Of a DNA stretch of 64,000 bases, positions 43,377 through 54,127 are shown piece after piece. The translations under genes and the position numbers were made by a program. The stretch's first letter is position 1. Every line of letters begins with the position of its first letter. Source of the stretch: Lojkania enalia (taxonomy: Eukaryota; Ascomycota; Dothideomycetes; Pleosporales); assembly GCA_010094045.1 (NCBI GenBank), contig ML986626.1, positions 62,001 to 126,000 on the forward strand, in the 5' to 3' direction. The notes below the pieces were generated by a model. It made no database searches, had not been told where the DNA came from, and saw only the letters and a list, made by a program, of their open reading frames with translations.

Positions 43377-43785
43377 AATCGTTCTACGAGATAGGCAGTG
43401 AGCTATAGCTTTTGATGCGGGTCTTGTTCTGTAGATTTTGCTGACTTGGTGCCGAAGATAGTCAATAAACACTTAACTAAGTAGGGCTAGAGTATAGTGT
43501 TCTCTTAGAGCACCCTTTAGACAAAGGGACACCTAATGTACTTTCGACCTATCTCTTGTCTAAAAACGTGTATAAAAGCATGTTCATCGGCTTGATAATT
43601 AGAGTCGTAACAATCGGGTCCGGGCGTAGGAAACGCTAGGCCGGAAATGATTTTAACCGAGGTCATTCAACGAATGCAAGTGGCCTACCCTTTCTAGACC
43701 AAGAAACTCATGAAATATAGCCAATCCTAGTGACTCACGTAAAGTCTCTTAAGTAAATGTTCGCGAGCTAAACCGTAAAGCATAT
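43377..43785. other. FMN-oxidase promoter and transposon flank
   Basis: The oxidase promoter lies here; the transposon inserted 410 bp upstream of that gene's ATG. No gene seen. Confidence 0.45.
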
Positions 43786-43787
43786 TA

Positions 43788-43812
43788 CAGTCAACTCTCG
43801 ATGGCGCGATAT
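43788..43812 (+). repeat. Left terminal inverted repeat of the Fot1-like element
   Basis: The first 25 bp of the element, identical to the reverse complement of the right end at 45589-45613. Adjacent TA lies at 43786. Confidence 0.95.
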
Positions 43813-43943
43813 CCGTCTTGGCGATATCCTCGACTTGGCGTTACAAATTTGATTTCCCCTTTCTCCTGTCACCAAATTTGAAGCTTTTTACAATACTTAC
43901 TATATCGTCTTAATTCTATCAAATATCGCTAAGACGAGAGCCC

Positions 43944-45524
43944 ATGGCGCGTACAGCAGTGATTACGGATGAACAGCGACGCGCTCTCCGCTGCTGGTAT
44001 CAACAGCAAGGCCCTTCAAGAAAGCAATCAGATGCAATTAACTGGTTCGAGCAGCAGTATCGCCGTCGCCTTCGACAGTCAACTATCTCTAAGTCGCTTT
44101 CAGATCGATATAGCTTCCTTAATACGTCAGCTACGACCAGCAGCCGCCCCCAGAGGCAGGCCTAGAGGCAGGCCCAGAGGCAGGCCCAGAGGCAGGCGCA
44201 GTAGCCTATCCTCGAAGATATCCTCTTTACCTGGCAGCAGTCGATTGAAAGCGCTGGCGGCGACGTTCCTGGCGACCTCCTCATTACAAAAGCAAGGGCT
44301 ATCTAGCCTCAGATCCCTAACTACGTCGGCCGGCCGATACCTGAGTTCAGTTCTAGCTGGCTCACGAATTTCAAGCGACGTTATAATATTCGTCTTTATA
44401 ACCGCTACAGCGAGGCAGCCTCAGTTCTAGAGTAGGCAGAGCAAGAGATAAGGGCTATTCGAACACTATGTGGAGAATATAATAAGGAGGATATATTTAA
44501 TATAGATAAAACAGGCTTATACTAGCGCCAATCACCATCAGCTAGCCTAGCTACGAGAGCTCGGCTAGGTAGGAAGAAAGATAAGAATTGTATCTTAATT
44601 ATTTGTTGTTATAACTTTATAGGTAGCTAACAGTTTCTACTTTAGATAGTTGGTAAGGCAGCTTAGCTATATACTCTTAGAAACGTTAATATTAAGGCGC
44701 TTAGCGTACAGTAGCGATTAAATTCAAAGGCCTGGATAAATACAGCTCTTATAAAAGACTAGCTAAGAGCCTTCTATAGCTGGATTAGTAGTAGACGTAT
44801 ACTACTACTGATGGATAACCTTAGAGCTTATCTATGTAGTATATACGAGCAGCAACCACCAGAAAATATTCAAATTTAATAGCTACCGGCCAACTTAACT
44901 AGTATCTATCAGCCACTCGATTAAGGTATAATTAGTGCCTTTAAACAAGCATATAGGAAGCAGTAGATATCGTATATAATAGCTTACTATAAGCAAGGCT
45001 CTAATCCAGTTAAGAGCACTAATATCTACTTTACTATTCGATAGGCCTTATAAGCTTGGCTAGACGACCTTAGTAGTTAAATAATCTATAACTGCTTCCG
45101 CTAAACTCGAATTCAGCCCTCACAGGAATTAATCAACCTACCTAATCCATAGGTAGAGCAGCTACGTGAGCTTAAACAGCTCTACGGGCTCGTACGGTTA
45201 ACAGGCGATATACAGAACGCTATAAATCTCGAGAACTTTCTCAACCCTACTAGCGAAGATGATAAGCTAAGTAAGGAATTTAATCTATCAGAGGCCATCT
45301 TAATATACAGCCAGGTGCCTGCAGACAATTTAGAAGATGAGGAAGAGCCACCAATTCAACTACCTAGTACTACTAAGGCAGAGCAGGCTCTTGAGCTGCT
45401 CCTGCTATATCAGGAACATGATGATGAAACAACTTCTGATGATATCAAGGCGCTACGGAGGCTCTACAGGAGAGCCAAGGCTCATAAAGCTAAGCGAGCC
45501 GTGCAGGGGACGCTCGACAGTTAG
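43944..45524 (+). pseudogene. Fot1-like transposase remnant (DDE_1/pogo family)
   Basis: A 527-codon frame can be followed in one phase without frameshift, from MARTAVITDEQRRALRCWYQ to the TAG after VQGTLDS. The catalytic Asp motifs remain: IDKTGLY at about 44505, LLLMDNLRAYLCSIYE near 44806, and STSIYQPLD near 44905. Other pogo/Fot1 phrases are YVGRPIPEFSSSWLTNFKRR and YNIRLYNRYSEAASVL. The frame is broken by many TAG codons and at least one TAA, mostly where the family has Trp or Gln (for example WRRSP appearing as TAG CGC CAA). This is the outcome of CpA-to-TpA changes on either strand and fits RIP. The transposase could not be made. Confidence 0.9.
44151..44198 (+). repeat. Four tandem 12-bp units inside the transposase
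   Basis: The unit CAGAGGCAGGCC is repeated four times, with the second and fourth units each differing by one base. In the transposase frame it codes for Gln-Arg-Gln-Ala. In an alternative frame it reads PRGR repeated, like AT-hook cores, but that frame is not supported as used. Confidence 0.9.
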
Positions 45525-45588
45525 GTTATGTAATCAGATTGATTTTATGATATTTTCGAATTTACGATATTCTCCGTGCTCCACCCAT

Positions 45589-45613
45589 ATATCGCGCCAT
45601 CGAGAGTTGACTG
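45589..45613 (-). repeat. Right terminal inverted repeat of the Fot1-like element
   Basis: The last 25 bp of the element, the exact reverse complement of 43788-43812. The TA duplicate follows at 45614-45615. Confidence 0.95.
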
Positions 45614-45771
45614 TACGCATAGAAATTCTAAATAAAGCTAGTGTCTTGGCACGTTTCTCTCGCCCTCGCTTCATTGTGAATCCACAGATCTCTAGCCGCA
45701 CAATTGCCTAAAATGTCGTTATTACTCACAATTGCTGTCATAGGCTACTAAAGGGCATTAATTTCTTCGAA

Positions 45772-47781
45772 ATGCCGTCCATCGCTCCGTCTTCCGGTCC
45801 TATTGTCCTCATTCTTGCCATAATAGTAGCCATTTTCGCGTCTCAGTGGACGTTCTTTGCCCAACGCTTGAAGGAATGCTCTACAGGAGGATCTTACATT
45901 GGATACTTTGAATACGATTGCACGGCAAGGCCTCATCAGTCATCTTGGGGCAGTTGGTGGCACCCTCAGCGCGCTCTAAGTAACGAACAACTCAGCCATC
46001 CTTTGGGTCAGGGCGCAGGAACCTTGACGAAGGAATGGAATATACTATACCATCTTGGCGGAAATGGTCCATGGATAGAGAAAACACATGATGTGGTTGA
46101 GGGAGGAATTGCCATTCCGGAAGGATGTGAGGTAGAGCAAGTTCATATGGTGAGTGATGATCATGTTGAACATGAGCCTTGGTATGCAAGCACTGATACG
46201 CATACTCACTAAGATGGCTAGGCATGCCGAACGGTATCCTACCATTAGACATGCCGAGAGTGAGTTCGATCTTTGTTAGGCTCATTGAGTCGACACCATT
46301 GCGCTGGGCTTACGTTTTCTTCAAGGGATAATCAAATTGCAAGATAGAATGAAGAATTTCGGCATCGTTTTCAAGGGCGACTTATCATTTTTCAATGAAT
46401 GGGAGCTTTTTTTGTCAGGTGGGTCATGCTTTTTTGGTCTTCCTAATTTAGGTCACGAGCTGCCTTTTAACACGCCCACGAATGACCATATCACTATCAT
46501 TGCATATCGCTCCACTAATGACTTGATTCTTCCTTTTTTTTTTTTTTTTTCAAGCATAGATTACAGAGCATCTCGCTCCGTGTCTCGTTACGCACGATAA
46601 CTCCACATGAGGAATCATATATTATATCTTCTCTTATTTCTAGTCTCTTCATAGATTCTACTAATGCCTCTCAAGACGACAGCCAGATCGGGCAACTGAC
46701 GACAACCGGCCCCTTTTCCGGGTCACTAGGCTCAGTGGCAACTGGAGTCCGCCTCCGAACCCGTTATCAACCCCTTCTTGCTAAAGCTATGTCACGCCGA
46801 GGGAAGGTTAAATATTGGGCGAGCGATTCGCAGCGGGTCATTGACACTGCTCGGTACTTTGGCACTGGTTTCTTCGGTATTGGGTGGCAGAATGTTTCGA
46901 ACTTGGAGGTCATCTCCGAGAGCCCGGAACTTGGCGGGGACACCTTGACGCCGGGTGATACTTGCATTGCATACGGTGAGGACGACGAAGAGGGACACGG
47001 CCAGGGCGCGAGGCTAACCGAAATGTACCGCGCTACGTATCTCGCCGATACCCGCAAACGACTGTTGAAGCAGAATCCAGAAATAGAATTCAGCGACGAG
47101 GAGCTGTACACGATGCAAGAAATGTGTGGGTTCGAGACGATGATTAGAGGAAGTAGTCACTGGTGCGATGTCTTCACGCGAGACGAGTTCATAAGCTTCG
47201 AATATGCGAGGGACCTTCTCCATTATTATCGATCCGGCCCAGGAACGAAGTACGGCGCGGTAATGGGCTGGCTATGGTTGAATGCTACTACAAACCTTCT
47301 CCTTGAGGGTCCAGATGCTGGGCATTTTTTCTTCAGCTTGTATGATGCCTCGTATGCATTCAGTATTGAGCGTTAATCATGCAATAGTGTCCATGATGGC
47401 GATATTGTACCGATGCTAACTGCACTGGACATAATTAACGACGCCGAGCACCTTCCTATCACGCACATCCCTCGTACACGAAGGTGGCGAAAGTCCCAAG
47501 TCTCACCTATGGGTGGAAGGATCATTTTCGAGCTACTTTCTTGCAAATCCGATGATGCTCAGAGCAAGCAGAGCCGTGAGCAATATATTAGAATCAATAT
47601 TAACGATGGCATAACCGCGATTCCGGAGTGTAACAGCGGCCCGGGAAAAAGCTGTCCGCTCGCAGATTTTGCTGCCAGAACGAAGAGGAAGGGCGAGGAG
47701 GCTGGAGATTTTCGAGAGAAGTGCGCGTTAAGTGAGGATGCAGCTGATAGGATTACTTTCTTACATCAGCGAGGGATATAG
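45772..47781 (+). CDS. Membrane-anchored histidine acid phosphatase
   Basis: Five exons (45772-46149, 46214-46259, 46326-46418, 46655-47339, 47388-47781) encode about 531 residues. The N-terminus has a hydrophobic anchor or signal segment (PIVLILAIIVAIFASQWTFF). The phosphate-binding motif reads RHAERYP at residues 129-135, against the usual RHGxRxP. The catalytic HD pair is seen in FVHDGDIVPML (about 402-412) after the last intron is spliced. Mid-protein phrases are YWASDSQRVIDTARYFGTGFF and MCGFETMIRGSSHWCDVF. Exon 3-4 intron is long (236 nt) and holds a T17 run and possible alternative acceptors, so this junction is the least certain. Family: phytase/acid phosphatase. Substrate is likely an extracellular or vacuolar phosphomonoester. 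Confidence 0.87.
46534..46550 (+). repeat. T17 run within a phosphatase intron
   Basis: Seventeen T residues precede candidate acceptors CAAG and CATAG. As a polypyrimidine tract it could drive use of an alternative acceptor before the one at 46654. Confidence 0.85.
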
Positions 47782-48131
47782 AATTCGAAGTCGCCTTATT
47801 TTGTATGCTAGTGACACCTAGGAATACGTCCCTCATCTTCCAAATTGTAGTGGATAACATGTGTGGGCGGTATAAACAATTGCAAGCGCACAGAGCGATT
47901 CCGTCTCGAGTCCTCAACCCCAGATGGAGAATAAGCGCCAAGAGCCCCCACTCTTCCTTGGGGTGCTTATCTTCCTGAGAGCATCTCTATGTTCATCTAC
48001 TTCTCGTAGCATCTCCCTTAGCTCAACGTTCAAGGCACATGGTTTCCCAAGGAGAGAGCATTCATGAAGCAGCGGTATTCCTTGTCGACTTCCCAAAAGA
48101 GTCACGCTAATTCCAAGATGATCCGAGAACG
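47782..48131. other. Intergenic region between phosphatase and SDR genes
   Basis: About 350 bp; phosphatase 3' region and SDR promoter. No gene seen. Confidence 0.5.
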
Positions 48132-49285
48132 ATGGCGAGACTACATAATGAACAGTCCCGCCGAATGATGGCTAGTCAACCACAATCTTTCTTTCACTCT
48201 ATAAAATCTACCCTCCGAGAATCGCTCGAGGCATCCATCCCGATAGCGTTACTTTTTCGTGTTCTGCTTTTGCCGGCAATTGTAGACCGGTTGAGGAATA
48301 TGAGCAAGAATACTTTCGATCCGGCGACGGACATTCCGAGCCTGGAGGGCAAGGTCATTTTAGTTACTGGAGGTGCACACTCACGACTCCACAGCTTGTG
48401 AAACAAATTCTGAAAGATGCAGGTAATGCCGGCCTCGGCAAGCAGACAATCGCATACCTCGCCGCCCACTCGCCGTCCCACATCTACCTCGCTGCGCGCA
48501 CTGCCAGCAAAGCCACCAGTGCCATCTCAGACCTCAAATTGGCCGCCCCCAATGCCGTCATCGAACACCTTCCGCTCGACCTCACGTCCTTCGCTTCAGT
48601 TAAAGAAGCCGTCGAAATATTCCGGTCTAAAGAGTCGCGGCTCGATATCTTAGTGAACAACGCCGGCGTTATGGCAATGCCATACAGTCTTACAAAGGAA
48701 GGATACGAGATCCAGTTCGGTACAAACCACATGGGGCATGCTCTTCTCACAAAACTACTTCTCCCGACCATGCTCGAAACCACAAAGAAGCCCCATGCCG
48801 ATGTCCGCATAATCAATGTGACGAGTATGGGCCACATGTTCGCGCCTGCAGGTGGGATACTATGGGACCAAGCCGCACTCGAAAAGCAAAGCACATGGCG
48901 GCGCTACGGACAATCGAAGCTCGCGAATATCCTCTTTAGCAAGGAGCTCGCAAATCGGTATCCTGAAATCACATCGGTTTCTGTTCACCCCGGTGTCATC
49001 ATAACAGACCTTTATGCTTCCCTGCAGATGAATTGGTTTCTGAGGATCCTGGTTGCGCTGTATGGATATTTGATACCGATTTTGCCGGGTCACTATGCTG
49101 ATACAAAGGGTGGTGCGCTGAACCAGACCTGGGCGGCTGGTGCGAAGAAAGAAGAACTGATAAATGGCCAGTTTTACGTTCCGGTTGGAGTTGCTAAGGG
49201 CGGGAGTAAATATGCACAGGATGCGGGACTGGCGAAGAAGCTTTGGGAGTGGACCGAGGGAGAGCTTGAGAAACACGGGTTTTGA
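48132..49285 (+). CDS. Short-chain dehydrogenase/reductase (SDR)
   Basis: The two exons (48132-48372, 48423-49285) encode about 367 residues, or 311 if translation starts at the ATG at 48300 (MSKNTFDPATDIPSLEGK), the usual length for this fungal SDR group. The cofactor motif VTGGNAGLGK is formed only after splicing the 50-nt intron. NNAGVMA, NVTSMGH and the catalytic YGQSK follow; the substrate half ends HADTKGG... and a C-terminal Glu-rich stretch. The extra N-terminal region (SIPIALLFRVLLLPAIVDRL) is hydrophobic and may anchor it to a membrane, as in retinol dehydrogenase-like SDRs. Likely NADP-dependent; the substrate is not predicted. Confidence 0.9.
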
Positions 49286-49901
49286 AACACGTCACGTTTT
49301 TTTTTGGGAATAGAAGCCGTTCAATGAATATGTATATATAGTGTCTATTCTCGCTCATACCGTGCACATAAGTACAAGATATATAAAATATTTGTATTTA
49401 TCTACCAAGCGATACACTGTACGAGCCACGCCATACTGCCGCCAGACTCCTGGATTCGTAACCATGGTCCGACGCATCGACCTGAATACCTTAAGCATCT
49501 TTAGAAATATACCGTAAAGAAAATAAATATGCTCCAATATCCGTATCTCATAAGTCGTTTCTCGGAACTCTATCTAAAACAGAGCACACTACCGGCATCA
49601 TTGACTAAAAATTATATGTGATGCATTGCTCCGCCTACCGGAAATGAAAGCATGGCAGGGCCTCCTGGTGCGGACTCCAATGTCCTAACCGAGTGTCTCT
49701 TCATTCTCTACGTCACTTCCTTACCGGTAGCAAGGACATATCTGCATCCTTAGTCGAGACCGAGACATGGCTGTCCATCTGTGAGTCTATCTATCTGAGT
49801 GTATTGTGTCGTGCCTTTAGAGGAAGTAAAGGCTTATCCGAATCCTCAGTCGATACCGAGACCTGGCTATTGACCCTCAATCGAGGCTCAACGAGTAGGT
49901 G
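49286..49901. other. Convergent 3' region with coding-like repeat
   Basis: The region lies between the SDR end (plus) and the end of the DUF262 gene (minus). The first part is AT-rich. The second contains the coding-like direct repeat at 49726-49874 listed separately. Confidence 0.5.
49726..49874 (+). repeat. Direct repeat of about 52 bp, copies offset by 96 bp
   Basis: Copies begin at about 49726 and 49822 and share the core AGTCGA-x-ACCGAGAC-x-TGGCT. In one plus-strand frame they read GSKDISASLVETETWLSI and GSKGLSESSVDTETWLLT. Of about 14 differing codons, roughly half differ only at the third position. No ATG or domain could be found. Confidence 0.7.
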
Positions 49902-52268
49902 CTATCGTCCTTTACCTGAATTGCGCCCGTTTTTAAAAGACGAAAGCAAATCTTGGCGCTCTTGTTCGGTGTCGGATGTGAGATCAATCGGATCAGCACC
50001 ACCACCAACTTGCGGTAGTGTCGCAACAAAGCCTTTCCTCCGTAGTTCTGGGAATAGTATTGGAGTTTTCTGGGCAGGACGTTTCTGTGCTGAGTGGTCG
50101 GGGAGTGTAGGAGCAGTCTGTGTGGGGGCTGAGAGAGGCGAAGCGCCGTGTACCGCGCGAAAGTCTTGGTCTTCAAACTGTGAAGGCACCCATTTGGTGA
50201 AAGGATTACCTTCCGAAGAGGCGGGAATAGGTGGTAGGGGAACACTAGAACTGTGAATAGGTCTGACCGAGCGCGGAGACAGAGCAGCAACCGCTGCTGA
50301 ACTGGAGGGGGTAACCGAAATCATCGACGTAGTTGGTGCCTGGTAGCTGTTTAATGCGGATATGCGGTTCTGGTGAACTTGTAGGGGTGTGATTAGCTGC
50401 AATGGATCAGGTAACGAATGGCCAGCTTCAAGGCCGTAAGCCCTGGCTACTGGGTCCCTATGTGATGATGCCCGTTGCTCGGCCAGTAGAGTAGCGCCCA
50501 CCGATGATTCAACTGGTAGGCTACCTGCCCAGGGAACAGTTGGAGTAAGACCATCATCCAAGATGACAGGATCTGCGCTCGAAGAGCCGGCTTGGGAAGT
50601 TTGAGAAGCTAATGAAAAGATGTCATGTGAAGGAGATGTTTGGGCTTGGGTTTTAGCATTAGGAGTCTGGTCGACTCGCTGTCGTTTGCGGGTTCGTGGA
50701 TCGGCTAACTGATTTTCGTGATGAAGTCTAGGTTTTACTATCGGCGGTTTGATCCTCGCTGTTGGACGACCTTGCTTTGCCACGGAAGACGGTGGCACAC
50801 TGGTTGCCTGCTGCGTAGGTCGAGGCTGTACTGCCCGCGCGCGGTCTATGGTACTTCCGTCCATAGCGCCTCTGTATGCCTCAAGGCTGTCGATATAATC
50901 CCATACAAAATTCCACAAATTAGGATTCAAACGCAAGTCGACAAAGTTCTCTCGGAGGCTATTCCGCAACATTCGTATATCGCCGAGGAGTAATTTGTTG
51001 TTCCTTGTCTCGGAATGCATAGAAATGAGAACCGCGACAGCGACTACTTCCAACGGGGCAAACGTCTGCACACGATTGTGTTCAACGTTCGTAAACACTG
51101 GTGGGTCCTCGTTGACAAGATCTCTAAAGGTGTTGAAGACACTGGCTAAATGCGACTTTATCTCGTCATCTACCGCACCCCTGTTATCAAGAAGTTTTGG
51201 TAGAGACCTGCCATTAGCCTTTAATGCCGGTTTGCCATTTGCACTAGAAGGATGCTGTGCCTCTATGATCTGAGAGAAGCATGCCAGCGTGATCTGGAAG
51301 TCTTTTCCTCGTGACCGATCTTTGAGAAGACTGTATATTACGGGAAAGTCGTCCACGTACATACGGGCAAGTTCCTGCCAGGGACCTACTGTGGCGCGCA
51401 TCTTTTCGGCTAAAGAAAGTTGTACACCCATCTGGACCCTGGCGAATAGGTCCTCTTCTTGTTCGGGAGAGAGGTCCGCGAACTCAAAAGACACGAATTC
51501 CTTCTCCAGAAAGGCTTGCTTTGTACCATCGGGAAGGACTTTTTTGTGCCTATGACCGCCAGTGTCGATAAAATACCTACTAAGGTTAGTTTGACGATAC
51601 GTATCCAGTTCGAATTCTCACCATTTTTCACCCCTATGGTCGTGGCAAGGAATCAATCCTTCAATGAACGCTTTGACAGACGATAATCTTTGCTTTCCAT
51701 CAACGCACACGAGAGTGTATCGAGGCGCTTCTCCATCCTGCGTTGGACGTCTTTTTTTGTTAAGAATGATGGGTGGGATATAGTATTCTTCTGTTACAAT
51801 CAGTTCAGCAATTGTTAGACTATAAAAAGGAATGTCATGGTATCTTACCCATGAGCGAATCTACGAGGCCTGTCATACGTTCGGCTGTATTGCCACGTCA
51901 GCAATCCAATGCGCTGCACACCCGATTGTCTTACCAGTCCACACGACCTCTCGCTGGTATTCTGGGTCAACATCAATTATTTCCGCCTCGAGAGCCTCTA
52001 AATGCAATCATTCAGTGATTGCTAAATCTAGAAGTATTATTTGCCTCACCCATAAGGTACCCCAAAGTTCGCATGCCGACATATGGCTTTGAAAGCTGAG
52101 GCCGAGGTCTGTATGAACCATCCTCCTCTTCAGGTGACTCTTCCTTGAATAAATAATCTAAGTCGTGCTCCTCATTTTTAATCAGAAGCTGGAGAAAATG
52201 AGCTTCAGGCGCAGATTTTAGGAACTATTTTGAGGCCTAGCGCTCACCTGGCTTTGATTTTGCTCCAT
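49902..52268 (-). CDS. DUF262-domain protein with long disordered C-terminus
   Basis: Six exons (52248-52268, 52050-52188, 51935-51997, 51849-51884, 51622-51790, 49902-51576) encode about 700 residues. The DUF262 core spans about residues 45-250: IIDVDPEYQREVVW, MTGLVDSLM, YYIPPIILN, LVCVDGKQRLSSVKAFI, and DLSPEQEEDLFARVQMGVQLSLAEK. In bacterial relatives (GmrSD, SspE) the DGQQR-type motif belongs to a nucleotide-handling ParB/Srx-like domain; here it reads DGKQR. The rest is Ser/Pro-rich and disordered. The end reads DPIDLTSDTE, a SUMO-interaction-like sequence (inference). The short exons 1, 3 and 4 all splice in phase. Its cellular role in fungi is unknown. It is probably nuclear, by the RKRQRVDQ-type basic stretch in the tail. 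Confidence 0.85.
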
Positions 52269-52686
52269 AGGCAGCCCTGGCATAGTAGCCTATGTGCTGA
52301 AAGTGAGGCTGTGAGGCGTAATTTTGACTATCGAGGCCAATGACTAAGCACTACCCTACAACTTTGCTATTAAGATCCTGCAATTAAGCTCATCAGCTTT
52401 TTTTTTTAGAAAGATATTGCTTTAACTGATATAAAATAATAAGAAAGAAAAGGTCATGGAATTAGATAATTAGGAAGAGGGAAAAGGCACTTCTTATAGG
52501 TCTGTGGCAAAAGTAGAGCTCTTCGATAAATTACACAGCGTCTAATTTGATTGGATCATGTCTTGATCACAAGACCATATCAACGATTAGTGTGAAACTC
52601 GCATTATAGGGCCGCTTATTAGTAAACGAATCGCTTCACTACAGGCTTGCATTGAGCAGTGCCCTTCTCTTCACCCTAAACCTTCA
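52269..52686. other. Intergenic region
   Basis: About 420 bp between the start of the DUF262 gene and the end of the IPI1 gene. It includes a T9 run near 52400 and is AT-rich from there on. It could be a retroelement relic, but no terminal repeats are seen. Confidence 0.45.
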
Positions 52687-53809
52687 CTAAACCTCAATTT
52701 CCTCTCCGTGATAGTCTGCCATTCCCTCTTTCACAACTCTTCTCAGCTGGGCAGCCGCGCGCCCCAACTCTCCTCCGCCTTTCGTTGCCTGTTCAATTCC
52801 TGCGACGATGGCTGCTTCGGCACGGTCGTAGAACACCTTCTGCCGATCCTCCCTGTCCTCATACATTTCAGCCTCTTCATCTCTTGGTGCCCCGAATAGA
52901 TTCAGATGAGCATATACGCTCGAGCGTTCCGATAGTATATGGTGTTCCGTTTCCCACAAGGGAAAGCTGTTTCCTCCTGCGGCAAGCGACACCGCCGCAT
53001 GTGGAGGGACGAGCCCAGCTCTAAGAAATAATGAGAGCGCATTCATCTGTTTCACCTGGATTTTGGCGTCTCCAGTGGCCTTACCAAATGACTTGGGCGT
53101 TGACCACTTCCCTAATGTGTCGTTATCCCAACCTAGAAGACCAAGGAAGCACTTCAGCATTTTCACCCAGCCGCCGGCGCAGCTAACTATCTCATCACCC
53201 GCAACACCAATGAGCCACTCTAGGATATCGAGCGCAAAGATGCGAATGTCGGCAGCCAGATGCGTCATCCCAGCTCGGGCATGCAGCAGAAGCTGATCAG
53301 CGTGACTGGCGATTTCGCCCTGAGGTAAGCTTTGAAGAAGTTTTAAAAGTTGCTGTCGAACGCCATTGGATCCATCAAGGATGAGGCGTTGGACTGCGGG
53401 AAGAATCACAGATGGCGGCAGCGGCAGGGCAGTACCGAGAGGATTGGCAGCAATGGCCGCTGTCAGATATGCCAAAGATTCACGTCTCTGTGAGTCCGAC
53501 TTGTGCGTGAGAAGTGACAGATGATGCGCGCATTGCGCAGCAACTGTAGGAGCATTCATCGATAAGGACTGCTGCGTTAGTACAATCGCTGTAGAAAGGT
53601 GTGAGTATTCCTTCCTCAAGTTGCGAGCGGTAGTCTTACATTTGGCCTTGAAGCTCGTGTCTGTGAAATTGGCTGCTTTAGATTTCGTTTTCCCAACCTT
53701 CAGTTTCGGTTTCTAAAAGACTATTAGTGGAGCTTTTAATACTGTTTGAGGCTGGACAGACCTGGAAATCTTTCTTCTTCTCTTTCCTCTTCTTTGCGCT
53801 TGATCCCAT
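52687..53809 (-). CDS. IPI1: Pre-rRNA processing protein IPI1 (Rix1 complex, TEX10 homologue)
   Basis: Ipi1 is a subunit of the nuclear Rix1-Ipi1-Ipi3 complex that acts with Mdn1 in 60S pre-ribosome maturation and ITS2 processing. The three exons (53762-53809, 53640-53712, 52687-53588) encode about 340 residues. The N-terminus MGSSAKKRKEKKKDFQ, followed by KPKLKVGKTKSKAANFTDTSF, is the hallmark basic start of the family; it then continues KAKSIVLTQQSL. HEAT-like helices run through LSLLTHKSDSQRRESLAYL and a VRQQLLKLLQSLP repeat. The remainder includes FALDILEWLIGVAGDEIVSC. Both introns keep phase and use TAG and CAG acceptors. The gene abuts the dynein light-chain gene divergently (318 bp). 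Confidence 0.93.
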
Positions 53810-54127
53810 TTTGTCCGCTCAGCCGCTATCAAGGCGTTTTGTCCAGAGAATGTGCCAACTGTTTAACGAAGCAGAAAGCATTAATAGCGGGAATATTTAA
53901 TATACAGTGGATATGCAAAGACGAAGATGAAGAGAGTGCAGTAGCATTGCACAACACGAAATTTTGGCCAGCACTAGACGAGCTAAGCTTCTTCTAGCGA
54001 ACAAGTCTTGGCAACTCGGGATAGCGATTCACTACTAGCACGAAGACTCAACGAAACGACTTTCATCTTCTACTTCGTGCACGACTTCGAAGGATTTCGG
54101 CTAAGATACTACTTTTAGAAAAAGACA
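53810..54127. promoter_or_regulatory. Divergent promoter region of IPI1 and roadblock gene
   Basis: The 318-bp gap separates two divergently transcribed genes, so it must contain both promoters. No TATA box is evident. Confidence 0.5.

Larger units (their letters stand above)
43786..45615. mobile_element. Fot1/pogo-type (Tc1-mariner) DNA transposon, decayed
   Basis: The element runs from 43788 to 45613 (1826 bp) and is flanked by a TA duplication at 43786-43787 and 45614-45615. Its terminal inverted repeats match perfectly over 25 bp, starting CAGTCAACTCTCGATGGCGC. A single long transposase frame fills most of the body, in the plus orientation, but carries many stops. Size, TA target site and the frame's residue pattern are those of the Fot1 group of fungi. 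The insertion lies between the oxidase (minus) and phosphatase (plus) genes, in the promoter zone of both. The element is non-autonomous now, but its intact ends could still be moved in trans. Confidence 0.93.

Noticed and set aside
43969..44430. Frame with repeated PRGR reading like AT-hooks
   Set aside because: The repeat is explained by the 12-bp units of the transposase; the correct frame shows transposase family sequence throughout.
49878..50290. Minus-strand 137-codon frame
   Set aside because: It lies in a second frame of the DUF262 gene's final exon and lacks any domain.
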